Source: Streptomyces genisteinicus
GTDB taxonomy: Bacteria > Actinomycetota > Actinomycetes > Streptomycetales > Streptomycetaceae
Direction: 5' to 3'
NCBI RefSeq assembly: GCF_014489615.1
Contig: NZ_CP060825.1
Location: 1,653,501 to 1,717,500 of the forward strand
DNA: 64,000 bases
Of this stretch, positions 17,533 through 25,057 are shown piece by piece (position 1 is the first letter of the stretch; each line of letters starts with the position of its first letter). The notes under the pieces were generated by a model that was not told the origin of the DNA, searched no databases, and saw nothing but the letters and a program-made list of their open reading frames with translations. The translations under genes were made by a program, and so were the position numbers.

Positions 17533-18960
17533 CTACTTCACGCTCTCGCCGATGTGGTGGACGCGCACCAGGTTGGTCGAGCCGGCGACGCCGGGCGGCG
17601 AGCCGGCCGTGATGACGACGATGTCGCCCTTGCGGCAGCGGCCGATGCGCAGGAGTTCCTCGTCGACCTGGGCGACCATCGCGTCGGTGGAGTCGACGTG
17701 GGGGCCGAGGAAGGTCTCGACGCCCCAGGTGAGGTTGAGCTGGGCGCGGGTCGCGGGGTCGGGGGTGAAGGCGAGGAGGGGGATCGGCGAGCGGTAGCGG
17801 GAGAGGCGGCGGACGGTGTCGCCGGACTGGGTGAAGGCGACGAGGAACGTGGCGCCGAGGAAGTCGCCCATCTCGGCGGCGGCGCGGGCGACGGCGCCGC
17901 CCTGGGTGCGGGGCTTGTTCCGCTCGGTGAGCGGCGGGAGGCCCTTGGCGAGGACGTCCTCCTCGGCGGCCTCGACGATGCGGCTCATGGTGCGCACGGT
18001 CTCGACGGGGTACTTGCCGACGCTGGTCTCGCCGGAGAGCATCACGGCGTCGGTGCCGTCGATGACGGCGTTGGCGACGTCGGAGGCCTCGGCGCGGGTG
18101 GGGCGGCTGTTGTCGATCATCGAGTCGAGCATCTGGGTGGCGACGATGACCGGCTTGGCGTTGCGCTTGGCCAGCTTGATGGCGCGCTTCTGGACGATTG
18201 GGACCTGTTCGAGGGGCATTTCGACGCCGAGGTCGCCGCGGGCGACCATGATGCCGTCGAAGGCGGCGACGATGTCGTCGATGTTCTCGACGGCCTGGGG
18301 CTTCTCGACCTTGGCGATGACGGGGACGCGGCGTCCTTCCTCGTCCATGACGCGGTGGACGTCCTCGATGTCGCGGCCGGTGCGGACGAAGGAGAGGGCG
18401 ATGACGTCGGCGCCGGTGCGCAGGGCCCAGCGGAGGTCTTCGATGTCCTTCTCGGAGAGGGCGGGGACGGAGACGGCGACGCCGGGGAGGTTGAGGCCCT
18501 TGTGGTCGGAGACCATGCCGCCTTCGATGACGGCGGTGTGCACGCGGGGGCCGTCGACGCGGGTCACTTCGAGGGCGACCTTGCCGTCGTCGACGAGGAT
18601 GCGTTCGCCGGGGGTGACGTCGCCGGCGAGTCCGCGGTAGGTGGTGCCGCAGGTGTGGCGGTCGCCTTCGACGTCTTCGACGGTGATGGTGAATTCATCG
18701 CCGCGTTCGAGAAGTACGGGGCCTTCCTGGAAGCGGCCGAGGCGGATCTTCGGGCCTTGAAGGTCGGCGAGGATGCCGACGCTGCGGCCGGTTTCCTCGG
18801 CGGCCTTGCGGACGTGCCGGAATCTTTCCTCGTGGTCGGCGTAGATGCCGTGGCTGAGGTTGAGTCGGGCGATGTCCATTCCGGCTTCGACCAGAGCTTT
18901 GATCTGGTCGTATGTGTCGGTGGCGGGGCCCAGGGTGCAGACGATTTTCGCTCGGCGCAT
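17533..18960 (-). CDS. pyk: pyruvate kinase
   Basis: This 475-residue protein begins MRRAKIVCTLGPATDTYDQI and covers the full-length enzyme. It makes pyruvate and ATP from phosphoenolpyruvate and ADP at the end of glycolysis. Visible motifs include NLSHG, the KVEKPQAVENI active-site strand with the catalytic Lys, the metal-binding IMVARGDLGVEMP segment, and VIVATQMLDSMI and RAEASDVANAVIDGTDAVMLSGETSVGKYPVE (spread over two helices). The C-terminal allosteric domain follows from about 350. It has its own upstream region with an AT-rich stretch and is convergent with the LAGLIDADG gene. Confidence 0.96.
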   Translation of the reverse strand: MRRAKIVCTLGPATDTYDQIKALVEAGMDIARLNLSHGIYADHEERFRHVRKAAEETGRSVGILADLQGPKIRLGRFQEGPVLLERGDEFTITVEDVEGDRHTCGTTYRGLAGDVTPGERILVDDGKVALEVTRVDGPRVHTAVIEGGMVSDHKGLNLPGVAVSVPALSEKDIEDLRWALRTGADVIALSFVRTGRDIEDVHRVMDEEGRRVPVIAKVEKPQAVENIDDIVAAFDGIMVARGDLGVEMPLEQVPIVQKRAIKLAKRNAKPVIVATQMLDSMIDNSRPTRAEASDVANAVIDGTDAVMLSGETSVGKYPVETVRTMSRIVEAAEEDVLAKGLPPLTERNKPRTQGGAVARAAAEMGDFLGATFLVAFTQSGDTVRRLSRYRSPIPLLAFTPDPATRAQLNLTWGVETFLGPHVDSTDAMVAQVDEELLRIGRCRKGDIVVITAGSPPGVAGSTNLVRVHHIGESVK

Positions 18961-19011
18961 GGTTCGAGCCTATGGCTTACCGGCGGGTAGAGAATTGGCC
19001 CGGCATGACTG

Positions 19012-19052
19012 TTCAACAACCTTTGCATGAAGGGCTGTTGACAAGTGTTGAA
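19012..19052 (-). promoter_or_regulatory. AT-rich inverted repeat upstream of pyk
   Basis: TTCAACA and TGTTGAA, 27 bp apart, lie in an unusually AT-rich stretch about 50-90 bp upstream of the pyk start. It is a likely promoter region or operator; I cannot fix a -10 or -35 box with confidence. Confidence 0.3.
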
Positions 19053-19114
19053 TTGTGCAGGGGGTCGCTCCGATGAGCGTGCGGAGTGGTGTGCGGAGTG
19101 GTGTGCGCGGAGAT

Positions 19115-19825
19115 TCACCCGAGGCGTGGCGGGGTGATGGTGAAGCGGGCGGTGAGCTGCGCGAAGACGGTCTGGAGCTGGGGTTCGAGGTCGAGGGCGG
19201 GTGCGGCCTCGGTGGTGGCGGGTCCGCCGAAGGAGCGGAGGGCGCCGGCGGGCTGCATGGGGGCGAAGGGGTCGTCGGTGCCGGTGTCGGCGATTTCGAT
19301 GAGGGTGTCGAGGTCGCTGCCGAGCGCGTGTGCGTATTCGCGGGCGCGGCGGACGGCGTCGTGGACGGCGGCGCGCCGGGCTTCGGCGTGGACGGGTGAG
19401 TCGGGGCGCAGGGTCCACCAGGGGCCGGTGACGGTGGTGAGGTCGAGGTCGGCGAGGCGGGTGGTGAGTTCGCCGAGGGCGGTGAAGTCGGTGAGGACGG
19501 CGGTGGTGCGGACGGTGCCGTGGTAGGCGCGGATGCGTTCGCCGCGGCCGTGCTGGCTGAGTTCGGGGCTGATGGAGAAGGCACCGGTGGAGAGCTTCTC
19601 GACGGCGTCGCCGTAGGAGCGGACGAGGTCGAGGACGGCGGTGTTGCGGCGGGTGAGGTCGTCGAGGGCGGTGCGGCGGTCCTTGCCGCGGGCGCCGGTC
19701 TGGACGGCGATGGTGGCGGTCTCGGGGTCGCGTTCGAGCCGGGCTTCGCCGCGGACGTGGACGCGGGGAGGTGCGAGGGGGGCGGTCGGGGCGGTCGGGG
19801 CGGTGGGGATGCCGTCGGCGGCCAT
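19115..19825 (-). CDS. SIMPL domain (DUF541) protein
   Basis: From ATG 19825 (MAADGIPTAP) behind a GGAG site the protein has 236 residues. Residues about 25-230 match the SIMPL/DUF541 fold: VHVRGEARLERDPETATIAVQ at the start, GAFSISPEL, YHGTVRTTAVLTDF, ALGELTTRLADL, and ARRAAVHDAVRRAREYAHALG near the middle. Most family members are exported; this one lacks a clear signal peptide, with only an Ala/Pro/Thr-rich head, so it may be cytoplasmic. The family has no settled function, though links to oxidative stress and to cell-surface processes have been reported. Short tandem repeats flank the gene on both sides. Confidence 0.85.
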   Translation of the reverse strand: MAADGIPTAPTAPTAPLAPPRVHVRGEARLERDPETATIAVQTGARGKDRRTALDDLTRRNTAVLDLVRSYGDAVEKLSTGAFSISPELSQHGRGERIRAYHGTVRTTAVLTDFTALGELTTRLADLDLTTVTGPWWTLRPDSPVHAEARRAAVHDAVRRAREYAHALGSDLDTLIEIADTGTDDPFAPMQPAGALRSFGGPATTEAAPALDLEPQLQTVFAQLTARFTITPPRLG

Positions 19826-19964
19826 GTGGCTCCTCGGTGGGGGTTGCCGGGTCTGCGCGCGTCCGGAGTGAGGTGTGTGAGGTGTGTGAGGTGAAGCCTT
19901 CCCCACCGAGGGGGTGCTGCGCCATTATCTACGCGCGTTGTGCACGTGAGCGAAGGAGACGAAC

Positions 19965-21779
19965 ATGCCGTTGAACCGCAGGAAGTTCCTGGAGCGGTCG
20001 GCCGCCGCGGGTGCCGGTGCGGCCGTCGCGGGGAGCGCGGCCGCGCCCGCTTCGGCGGCCGGTGCGCGGGAGCAGGAGCGCGGTGGGGGCCGGGGGGCGA
20101 AGCGGTACTCCTTCACGGTGATGGGGACGACCGATCTGCACGGCAACGTCTTCAACTGGGACTACTTCACGGACAGGGAGTTCGACGACAAGGCGCACAA
20201 CGATGTGGGCCTGGCGAAGATCTCGACGCTGGTGGACCGGGTGCGTGCGGAGCGCGGGCGGGGCAACACGCTGCTGATCGACGCGGGTGACACCATCCAG
20301 GGCACGCAGTTGTCGTACTACTACGCCAAGGTGGACCCGATCACGGCGCGGCGGGGTCCGGTGCATCCGATGGCGCAGGCGATGAACGCCATCGGGTACG
20401 ACGCGGCGGCGCTCGGGAACCACGAGTTCAACTACGGCATCCCGGTGCTGCGGAAGTTCGAGGAGCAGTGCGACTTCCCGTTGCTGGGGGCGAACGCGCT
20501 GGACGCGAAAACGCTGCGCCCGGCGTTCGCGCCGTACAGCATGCACCGGCTGCGCACGCCGTGCGGGCGTGATGTGCGGGTGGCGGTGCTGGGTCTGACG
20601 AATCCGGGGATCGCGATCTGGGACAAGCAGAACGTGGCCGGCCGGATGGTGTTCCCGGGTCTGGAGGAGCAGGCGGCGAAATGGGTGCCGCGGCTGCGGT
20701 CGATGGGCGCCGATGTGATGGTCGTGTCGGCGCACTCGGGGTCGAGCGGCACGTCCTCGTACGGGGACCAGCTGCCGTACGTGGAGAACGCGGCGGGTCT
20801 GGTGGCCGAGCAGGTGCCGGGGATCGACGCGATCCTGGTGGGTCACGCGCACACGGAGATCGCCGAGCACTTCGTCACCAACAGGGAGACGGGTGCGCAG
20901 GTGGTGCTGTCGGAGCCGTTGAAGTGGGGGCAGCGGCTGACGCTGTTCGACTTCGACCTGGTGTGGGGCCGGGGTCGCTGGACGGTGGAGCGGGTGGGCG
21001 CGCGGGTGCTGAACTCGAACGCGGTGGAGGAGGATCCGCGGATCACGCGGCTGCTGGGTGACGAGCACCGGAAGGTGGTGGCGTACGTCAACCAGGTGAT
21101 CGGTACGTCGGTGGCGGCGATGACGACGGCGGAGGCCGCGTGGAAGGACGAGCCGATCATCGACCTGATCAACCATGTGCAGGCCGAGACGGTGCGGGCG
21201 GCGCTGGCGGGCGGGGAGTACGGGGCGCTGCCGGTGCTGTCGCAGGCTTCGTGTTTCTCGCGCACGGCGGCGATTCCGGCGGGCGAGGTGACGATCCGGG
21301 ACGCGGCGGGCCTGTACGTGTTCGAGAACACGCTGGAGGCGCGGGTGCTGACGGGTGCGCAGCTGAAGGACTACCTGGAGTTCTCGGCGCGGTATTTCGT
21401 GCGGACGGCGCCGGGTGCGGCGGTGGATCCGTCGCAGTTGACGAACGCGGACGGGACGCCGGACTACAACTACGACGCGGTGTCGGGTCTGGTGTACGAC
21501 ATCGACATCTCGCGGCCTGCGGGGTCGCGGATCACGGGGCTGGCCTTCGAGGGTGCGCCGGTGGATCCTGCGGCGCGGTTCGTGCTGGCGGTGAACAACT
21601 ACCGGGCGAGCGGTGGGGGGAACTTCCCGCATGTGGCGGGGGCGCCGCAGGTGTGGGCGAACTCGGAGGAGATCCGGAACACGATCATCGGGTGGGTGCA
21701 GTCGGAGGGGACGGTGGATCCTGCGGTGTTCGCGTCGGTGGGGTGGCGGCTGACGCGGGAGGGTGTGCCGGTGTTCTAG
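19965..21779 (+). CDS. exported bifunctional metallophosphatase / 5'-nucleotidase (UshA type)
   Basis: The 604-residue protein starts at ATG 19965 behind GAAGGAG. It has a Tat signal (NRRKFLERSAAAGAGAA) and an ASAAGA-like cleavage region, so it is exported folded. The calcineurin-like phosphoesterase domain (about 45-320) carries all metal-binding blocks: TDLHGNVF, DAGDTIQG, LGNHEFNYG, and VGHAHTEI. The C-terminal 5'-nucleotidase domain (about 350-590) binds the nucleoside part and shows YVFENTLEARVLTGAQLKDYLE-type and NNYRASGGGNFP motifs. It would release phosphate and nucleosides from nucleotides or 2',3'-cyclic nucleotides outside the membrane. A terminator hairpin follows directly. Confidence 0.93.
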   Translation: MPLNRRKFLERSAAAGAGAAVAGSAAAPASAAGAREQERGGGRGAKRYSFTVMGTTDLHGNVFNWDYFTDREFDDKAHNDVGLAKISTLVDRVRAERGRGNTLLIDAGDTIQGTQLSYYYAKVDPITARRGPVHPMAQAMNAIGYDAAALGNHEFNYGIPVLRKFEEQCDFPLLGANALDAKTLRPAFAPYSMHRLRTPCGRDVRVAVLGLTNPGIAIWDKQNVAGRMVFPGLEEQAAKWVPRLRSMGADVMVVSAHSGSSGTSSYGDQLPYVENAAGLVAEQVPGIDAILVGHAHTEIAEHFVTNRETGAQVVLSEPLKWGQRLTLFDFDLVWGRGRWTVERVGARVLNSNAVEEDPRITRLLGDEHRKVVAYVNQVIGTSVAAMTTAEAAWKDEPIIDLINHVQAETVRAALAGGEYGALPVLSQASCFSRTAAIPAGEVTIRDAAGLYVFENTLEARVLTGAQLKDYLEFSARYFVRTAPGAAVDPSQLTNADGTPDYNYDAVSGLVYDIDISRPAGSRITGLAFEGAPVDPAARFVLAVNNYRASGGGNFPHVAGAPQVWANSEEIRNTIIGWVQSEGTVDPAVFASVGWRLTREGVPVF

Positions 21780-21785
21780 GCGTGT

Positions 21786-21822
21786 CGCGGGGCCCCGGGG
21801 GTGCGTTCCCCGGGGCCCCGCG
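21786..21822. terminator. two-way terminator hairpin
   Basis: A perfect 15-bp stem (CGCGGGGCCCCGGGG and its complement) has a 7-base loop. It sits in the 48-bp gap between the convergent nucleotidase and N-hydroxylase genes. Confidence 0.85.
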
Positions 21823-21827
21823 GTGTG

Positions 21828-23258
21828 TCAGTGCTGCTGGAGGGGTGTGAGCGCGGGTGTCTGGCCGGGGATGCCGGGTGCTTCGCGGCGTTCGAGGCCG
21901 AAGCTGGTGAACGCGGTGCGCCGCGGCAGGGGGTAGGGCTCCTTGCCGGTGAGGGTGTTGAGGATGGAGGCGCTGCGCCAGGCGGCGAGGCCGAGGTCGG
22001 GGGCGCCGACGCCGTGGGTGTGGCGTTCGGCGTTCTGGACGTAGACGCTTCCGGTGACGGCGGGGTCGAGTGCCAGGCGGTGGCGGTCGTCGACGATCGG
22101 GCGGCCGGCGCTGTCGCGGCGCATGTAGGGGTCGATGCCGGCGAGGAGTCCTCCGAGGGGGCGTTCGCGGTAGCCGGTGGCGAGGACGACGGCGTCGGTG
22201 GTGAGCCGGGAGCGGGTGCCCTGCTGGGTGTGTTCGAGGTGGAGTTCGACTTTGGTGGTGGCGACGCGGCCGGCGGTGCGGACGGTGACTCCGGGGGTGA
22301 GGACGGCGTCGGGCCAGCCTCCGTCGAGGGTGCGGCGGTAGAGCTCCTGGTGGATGGCGTCGATGGTGGTGGCGTCGATGCCTTTGTGGAGCTGCCACTG
22401 GCGGGGGACGAGGTCGTTGCGCACGCGTTCGGGGAGGGCGTGGAAGTAGCGGGTGTAGTCGGGGGTGAAGTGTTCGAGGCCGAGTTTGGAGTACTCCATG
22501 GGGGCGAAGGACTCGGTGCGGGCGAGCCAGTGGAGGCGTTCCGCGCCGGCGGGTCTGGTCCTGAGCAGGTCGAGGAAGATCTCGGCGCCGGACTGGCCGG
22601 ATCCGATGACGGTGACGTGGCCCGCGGTGGCGAGGGTGTCGCGGTGGTCGAGGTAGTCGGCGGAGTGGATGACGGGGACGCCGGGTGCGCCGGCGAGGGG
22701 GCGCAGGGGTTCGGGGATGTGCGGTTCGGTGCCGACGCCGAGGGCGATGTTGCGGGTGTAGGCGCGGCCGAGGGCTTCGGCTTCGCCGGTGGTGTCGAGC
22801 TGGGTGTAGTCGACTTCGAAGAGGTCGCGTTCGGGGCTCCAGCGGACGGCGTCGACCTGGTGGCCGAAGTGGAGGCCGGGGATGCCGTCGGCGGCCCAGC
22901 GGCAGTAGGCGTCGTATTCGGAGCGCTGGATGTGGAAGGTCTCGGCGAAGTAGAAGGGGAACAGCCGGTCGCGTGAGCGCAGGTAGTTGAGGAACGACCA
23001 GGGGCTGGCGGGGTCGGCGAGGGTGACGAGGTCGGCGAGGAAGGGCACCTGGAGGGTGGTGCCTTCGATGAGGAGCCCGGGGTGCCAGCGGAAGGCGGGC
23101 CGCTGGTCGTAGAAGGCGGTGGCGAGGCCGCCGGGGACGCCGTGGGCGAGGGCGGCGAGGGAGAGGTTGAACGGGCCGATGCCGATGCCCACGAGGTCGT
23201 GGGGGCGGATGGTGTCGGCCGCCGCCGGGGCGGCCTGGGGTGCGGGCGTGCCGTTCAT
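21828..23258 (-). CDS. lysine/cadaverine N-monooxygenase (IucD/DesB-like)
   Basis: ATG 23258 (MNGTPAPQAA) overlaps the decarboxylase stop as ATGA, so translation is coupled. The 476-residue protein is a flavin N-hydroxylating monooxygenase: FAD motif GIGIGPFNLSLAAL (about 24-38), substrate-side motif WHPGLLIEGTTLQVPFL, NADPH motif GSGQSGAEIFLDLL (about 207-220), and the C-terminal LATGYRERP. Family members hydroxylate the side-chain amine of lysine, ornithine or cadaverine to start hydroxamate siderophores. The preceding decarboxylase favours cadaverine or another diamine as substrate. No acyltransferase or siderophore synthetase follows; the next gene is convergent. Confidence 0.85.
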   Translation of the reverse strand: MNGTPAPQAAPAAADTIRPHDLVGIGIGPFNLSLAALAHGVPGGLATAFYDQRPAFRWHPGLLIEGTTLQVPFLADLVTLADPASPWSFLNYLRSRDRLFPFYFAETFHIQRSEYDAYCRWAADGIPGLHFGHQVDAVRWSPERDLFEVDYTQLDTTGEAEALGRAYTRNIALGVGTEPHIPEPLRPLAGAPGVPVIHSADYLDHRDTLATAGHVTVIGSGQSGAEIFLDLLRTRPAGAERLHWLARTESFAPMEYSKLGLEHFTPDYTRYFHALPERVRNDLVPRQWQLHKGIDATTIDAIHQELYRRTLDGGWPDAVLTPGVTVRTAGRVATTKVELHLEHTQQGTRSRLTTDAVVLATGYRERPLGGLLAGIDPYMRRDSAGRPIVDDRHRLALDPAVTGSVYVQNAERHTHGVGAPDLGLAAWRSASILNTLTGKEPYPLPRRTAFTSFGLERREAPGIPGQTPALTPLQQH

Positions 23259-24643
23259 CGGGGCGTGCTGCCTTCCACGAGGGCGATCAGGGTGTCGAGC
23301 CGTTCCGGGGTGGTGTGCGGGTTGAGCACGGTGGCCTTGAGCCAGACGCGGCCGCCGGCGCGGGCGCGGCCGAGGACGGCGGTGCCCTCGGTGAGCAGGG
23401 TGCGCCGGATGCCGGCGGTCTGTTCGTCGGTGGCGCCGGTGGGCCGGAGGAGGACGGTGGAGAGGGTGGGGCGTTCGTAGAGCTCGAGGCGGGGGTGTTT
23501 GGCGACGCGGTCGGCGAGGTCCTGGGCGGTGGTGCAGACGCGGTCGACGAGGTCGCCGAGGCCGCTGCGGCCGAGGGCGCGCAGGGTGACGGCGGTCTTG
23601 AGGATGTCCGGGCGGCGGGTGGTGCGCAGGGAGCGGCCGAGGAGGTCGGGGAGGCCGGCGTCGGTGTCGTCGGTGGCGTTGAGGTAGTCGGCGGTGTGGG
23701 CGAGGGGGGCGGCGCGGTCGGCCGTGGGGAGTGCGAGGAGTCCGGCGGCTACGGGCTGCCAGCCGAGTTTGTGCAGGTCGAGGGTGACGGAGTCGGCGCG
23801 GTCGAGTCCGTCGAGGAGGTGGCGGCGGCTGTCGCTGAACAGCAGGGGGCCGCCGTAGGCGGCGTCGACGTGGAGGGCGGCGCCGTGGTGTGCGGTGATG
23901 TCGGCGATGGCGGCCAGGGGGTCGATGCGGCCCGTGTCGGTGGTGCCGGCGGTGGCGACGACGAGGGCGGGTCCGGGGGTGACGGTGAGGGTGCGGTGGA
24001 GGGCGTCCGGGTCGTCGAGGGCGGTGGTGACCGGTGCGGGGAGTCCGAGGAGCCAGGCGGCGCGGTGCACGGAGTGGTGGGTGTCGGTGCCGCAGACGAC
24101 GCGGAGCGGGGTGCCGGGGGCGCGTTCCCTGGCGAGGAGGAGGGCGAGCTGGTTGGACTCGGTGCCGCCGGTGGTGACGAGGGCTTCGGGGTCGGGCCGT
24201 GCCGGGTAGACCTGGGCGGCGAGGGCGCGGGTGACGGTCTGCTCGATCTCGGAGGCGGCGGGGGCCTGGTCCCAGGAGTCCATGGACGGGTTGAGCGCGG
24301 CGGCGGCGAGGTCGGCGGCGACGGCGAGTGCGAGGGGTGGGGTGTGCAGGTGGGCGGCGCAGAGGGGGTCGGCGGGGTCGGCGGAGCCTTCGGCGAGGGT
24401 GCGGACGAGGTCGCGGAGGGCGTGCCCGGGGTCGTGGCCGTGTGCGGGGAGGGGGTCGCGCAGGAGGTCGCGCACCCGGGCGGCGACCGCTTCGGGGCCG
24501 CCTGCGGGGAGGGGGCCGCCGCGGGCCTCGGCTCCGTCCTCGAGTGCGCGGAGCACGATGTCGAGGAGAGGCCGCAGGGCGCCCGGCCCGGTGGTGCCTC
24601 CGGCGAGGCGCGGTGTCGGGTGGCGGGGAGAGGGCGTGCGCAT
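23255..24643 (-). CDS. PLP-dependent group II decarboxylase (DesA-like)
   Basis: The 462-residue protein starts at ATG 24643 with AAGGA upstream. It is a type I fold PLP enzyme of the group II decarboxylases, including lysine, diaminobutyrate and DesA-type enzymes. Visible motifs are NPSMDSWDQAPAASEIEQ, the cofactor-binding TTGGTESNQLALLLAR, THHSVHRAA (His stacking on PLP), HVDAAYGGP with the pyridine-nitrogen Asp, and LDLHKLGWQP with the Schiff-base Lys. It would make a diamine such as cadaverine for the coupled N-hydroxylase. The N-terminal 40 residues are Pro/Ala-rich and less conserved. I see no DmdR-type iron box (TTAGG...CCTAA) upstream, unlike typical desferrioxamine operons. Confidence 0.83.
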   Translation of the reverse strand: MRTPSPRHPTPRLAGGTTGPGALRPLLDIVLRALEDGAEARGGPLPAGGPEAVAARVRDLLRDPLPAHGHDPGHALRDLVRTLAEGSADPADPLCAAHLHTPPLALAVAADLAAAALNPSMDSWDQAPAASEIEQTVTRALAAQVYPARPDPEALVTTGGTESNQLALLLARERAPGTPLRVVCGTDTHHSVHRAAWLLGLPAPVTTALDDPDALHRTLTVTPGPALVVATAGTTDTGRIDPLAAIADITAHHGAALHVDAAYGGPLLFSDSRRHLLDGLDRADSVTLDLHKLGWQPVAAGLLALPTADRAAPLAHTADYLNATDDTDAGLPDLLGRSLRTTRRPDILKTAVTLRALGRSGLGDLVDRVCTTAQDLADRVAKHPRLELYERPTLSTVLLRPTGATDEQTAGIRRTLLTEGTAVLGRARAGGRVWLKATVLNPHTTPERLDTLIALVEGSTPR

Positions 24644-24892
24644 GTGGTCCTTCGGGGCCAGGTCGTCGCGGGGCAGGGTGCACCCGGGTAGCTCAACGAT
24701 CGGGACCGGAAGGAGTATCGGAGGGGCGTGGTGACCGGCGGCGGGGGGCGGCCGGGGGTAGGGCGGCCGGCGTGGTGGGACGACGGGCAGCGGGCCGCCC
24801 CTCCGGTGGCTCGGGCGGCCTGTGACCTCGGCCCGGCTCTACGCTGACCATGCGGTCCGGGCCACGTTCCGGCGTGTGTCAGGTCTGCTCCC

Positions 24893-24922
24893 ACGGAACC
24901 CCGGCATCTGCCGGGGTTCCGT
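24893..24922. terminator. 14-bp inverted repeat in the pepN to decarboxylase gap
   Basis: ACGGAACCCCGGCA and its exact complement are 2 bp apart. It lies 136-165 bp beyond the pepN stop and 250 bp before the decarboxylase start. It could be a second pepN terminator or a leader hairpin for the decarboxylase operon. The rest of this 414-bp gap (24644-25057) shows no gene. Confidence 0.55.
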
Positions 24923-24993
24923 CGTTCCGGCCGGGACCGGGCTGATCGGTGGCGGGGCGGATGGGCAGCGCCGGGGCGGCCGGAGGCCCCGTT

Positions 24994-25020
24994 TGCGCCG
25001 CCGTCCCGGACGGCGGCGCA
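24994..25020 (-). terminator. pepN terminator hairpin
   Basis: TGCGCCGCCGTCC and its perfect 13-bp complement are joined through one base, so the central pairs must open to form a loop. It lies 38-64 bp after the pepN stop. Confidence 0.75.
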
Positions 25021-25057
25021 GTCTCCGCGGCTCACGGCCCGCGGTCGCGGCGGGAGT

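Noticed and set aside
19079..19102. 12-bp tandem repeat next to the SIMPL gene, and similar GTGTGAG repeats at about 19870-19890
   Set aside because: Two short perfect units in low-complexity GT-rich DNA; likely slippage, with no sign of function.
24644..25057. DmdR-type iron box for the siderophore-like pair
   Set aside because: I looked for TTAGGTTAGG/CCTAA-type palindromes upstream of the decarboxylase and found none.
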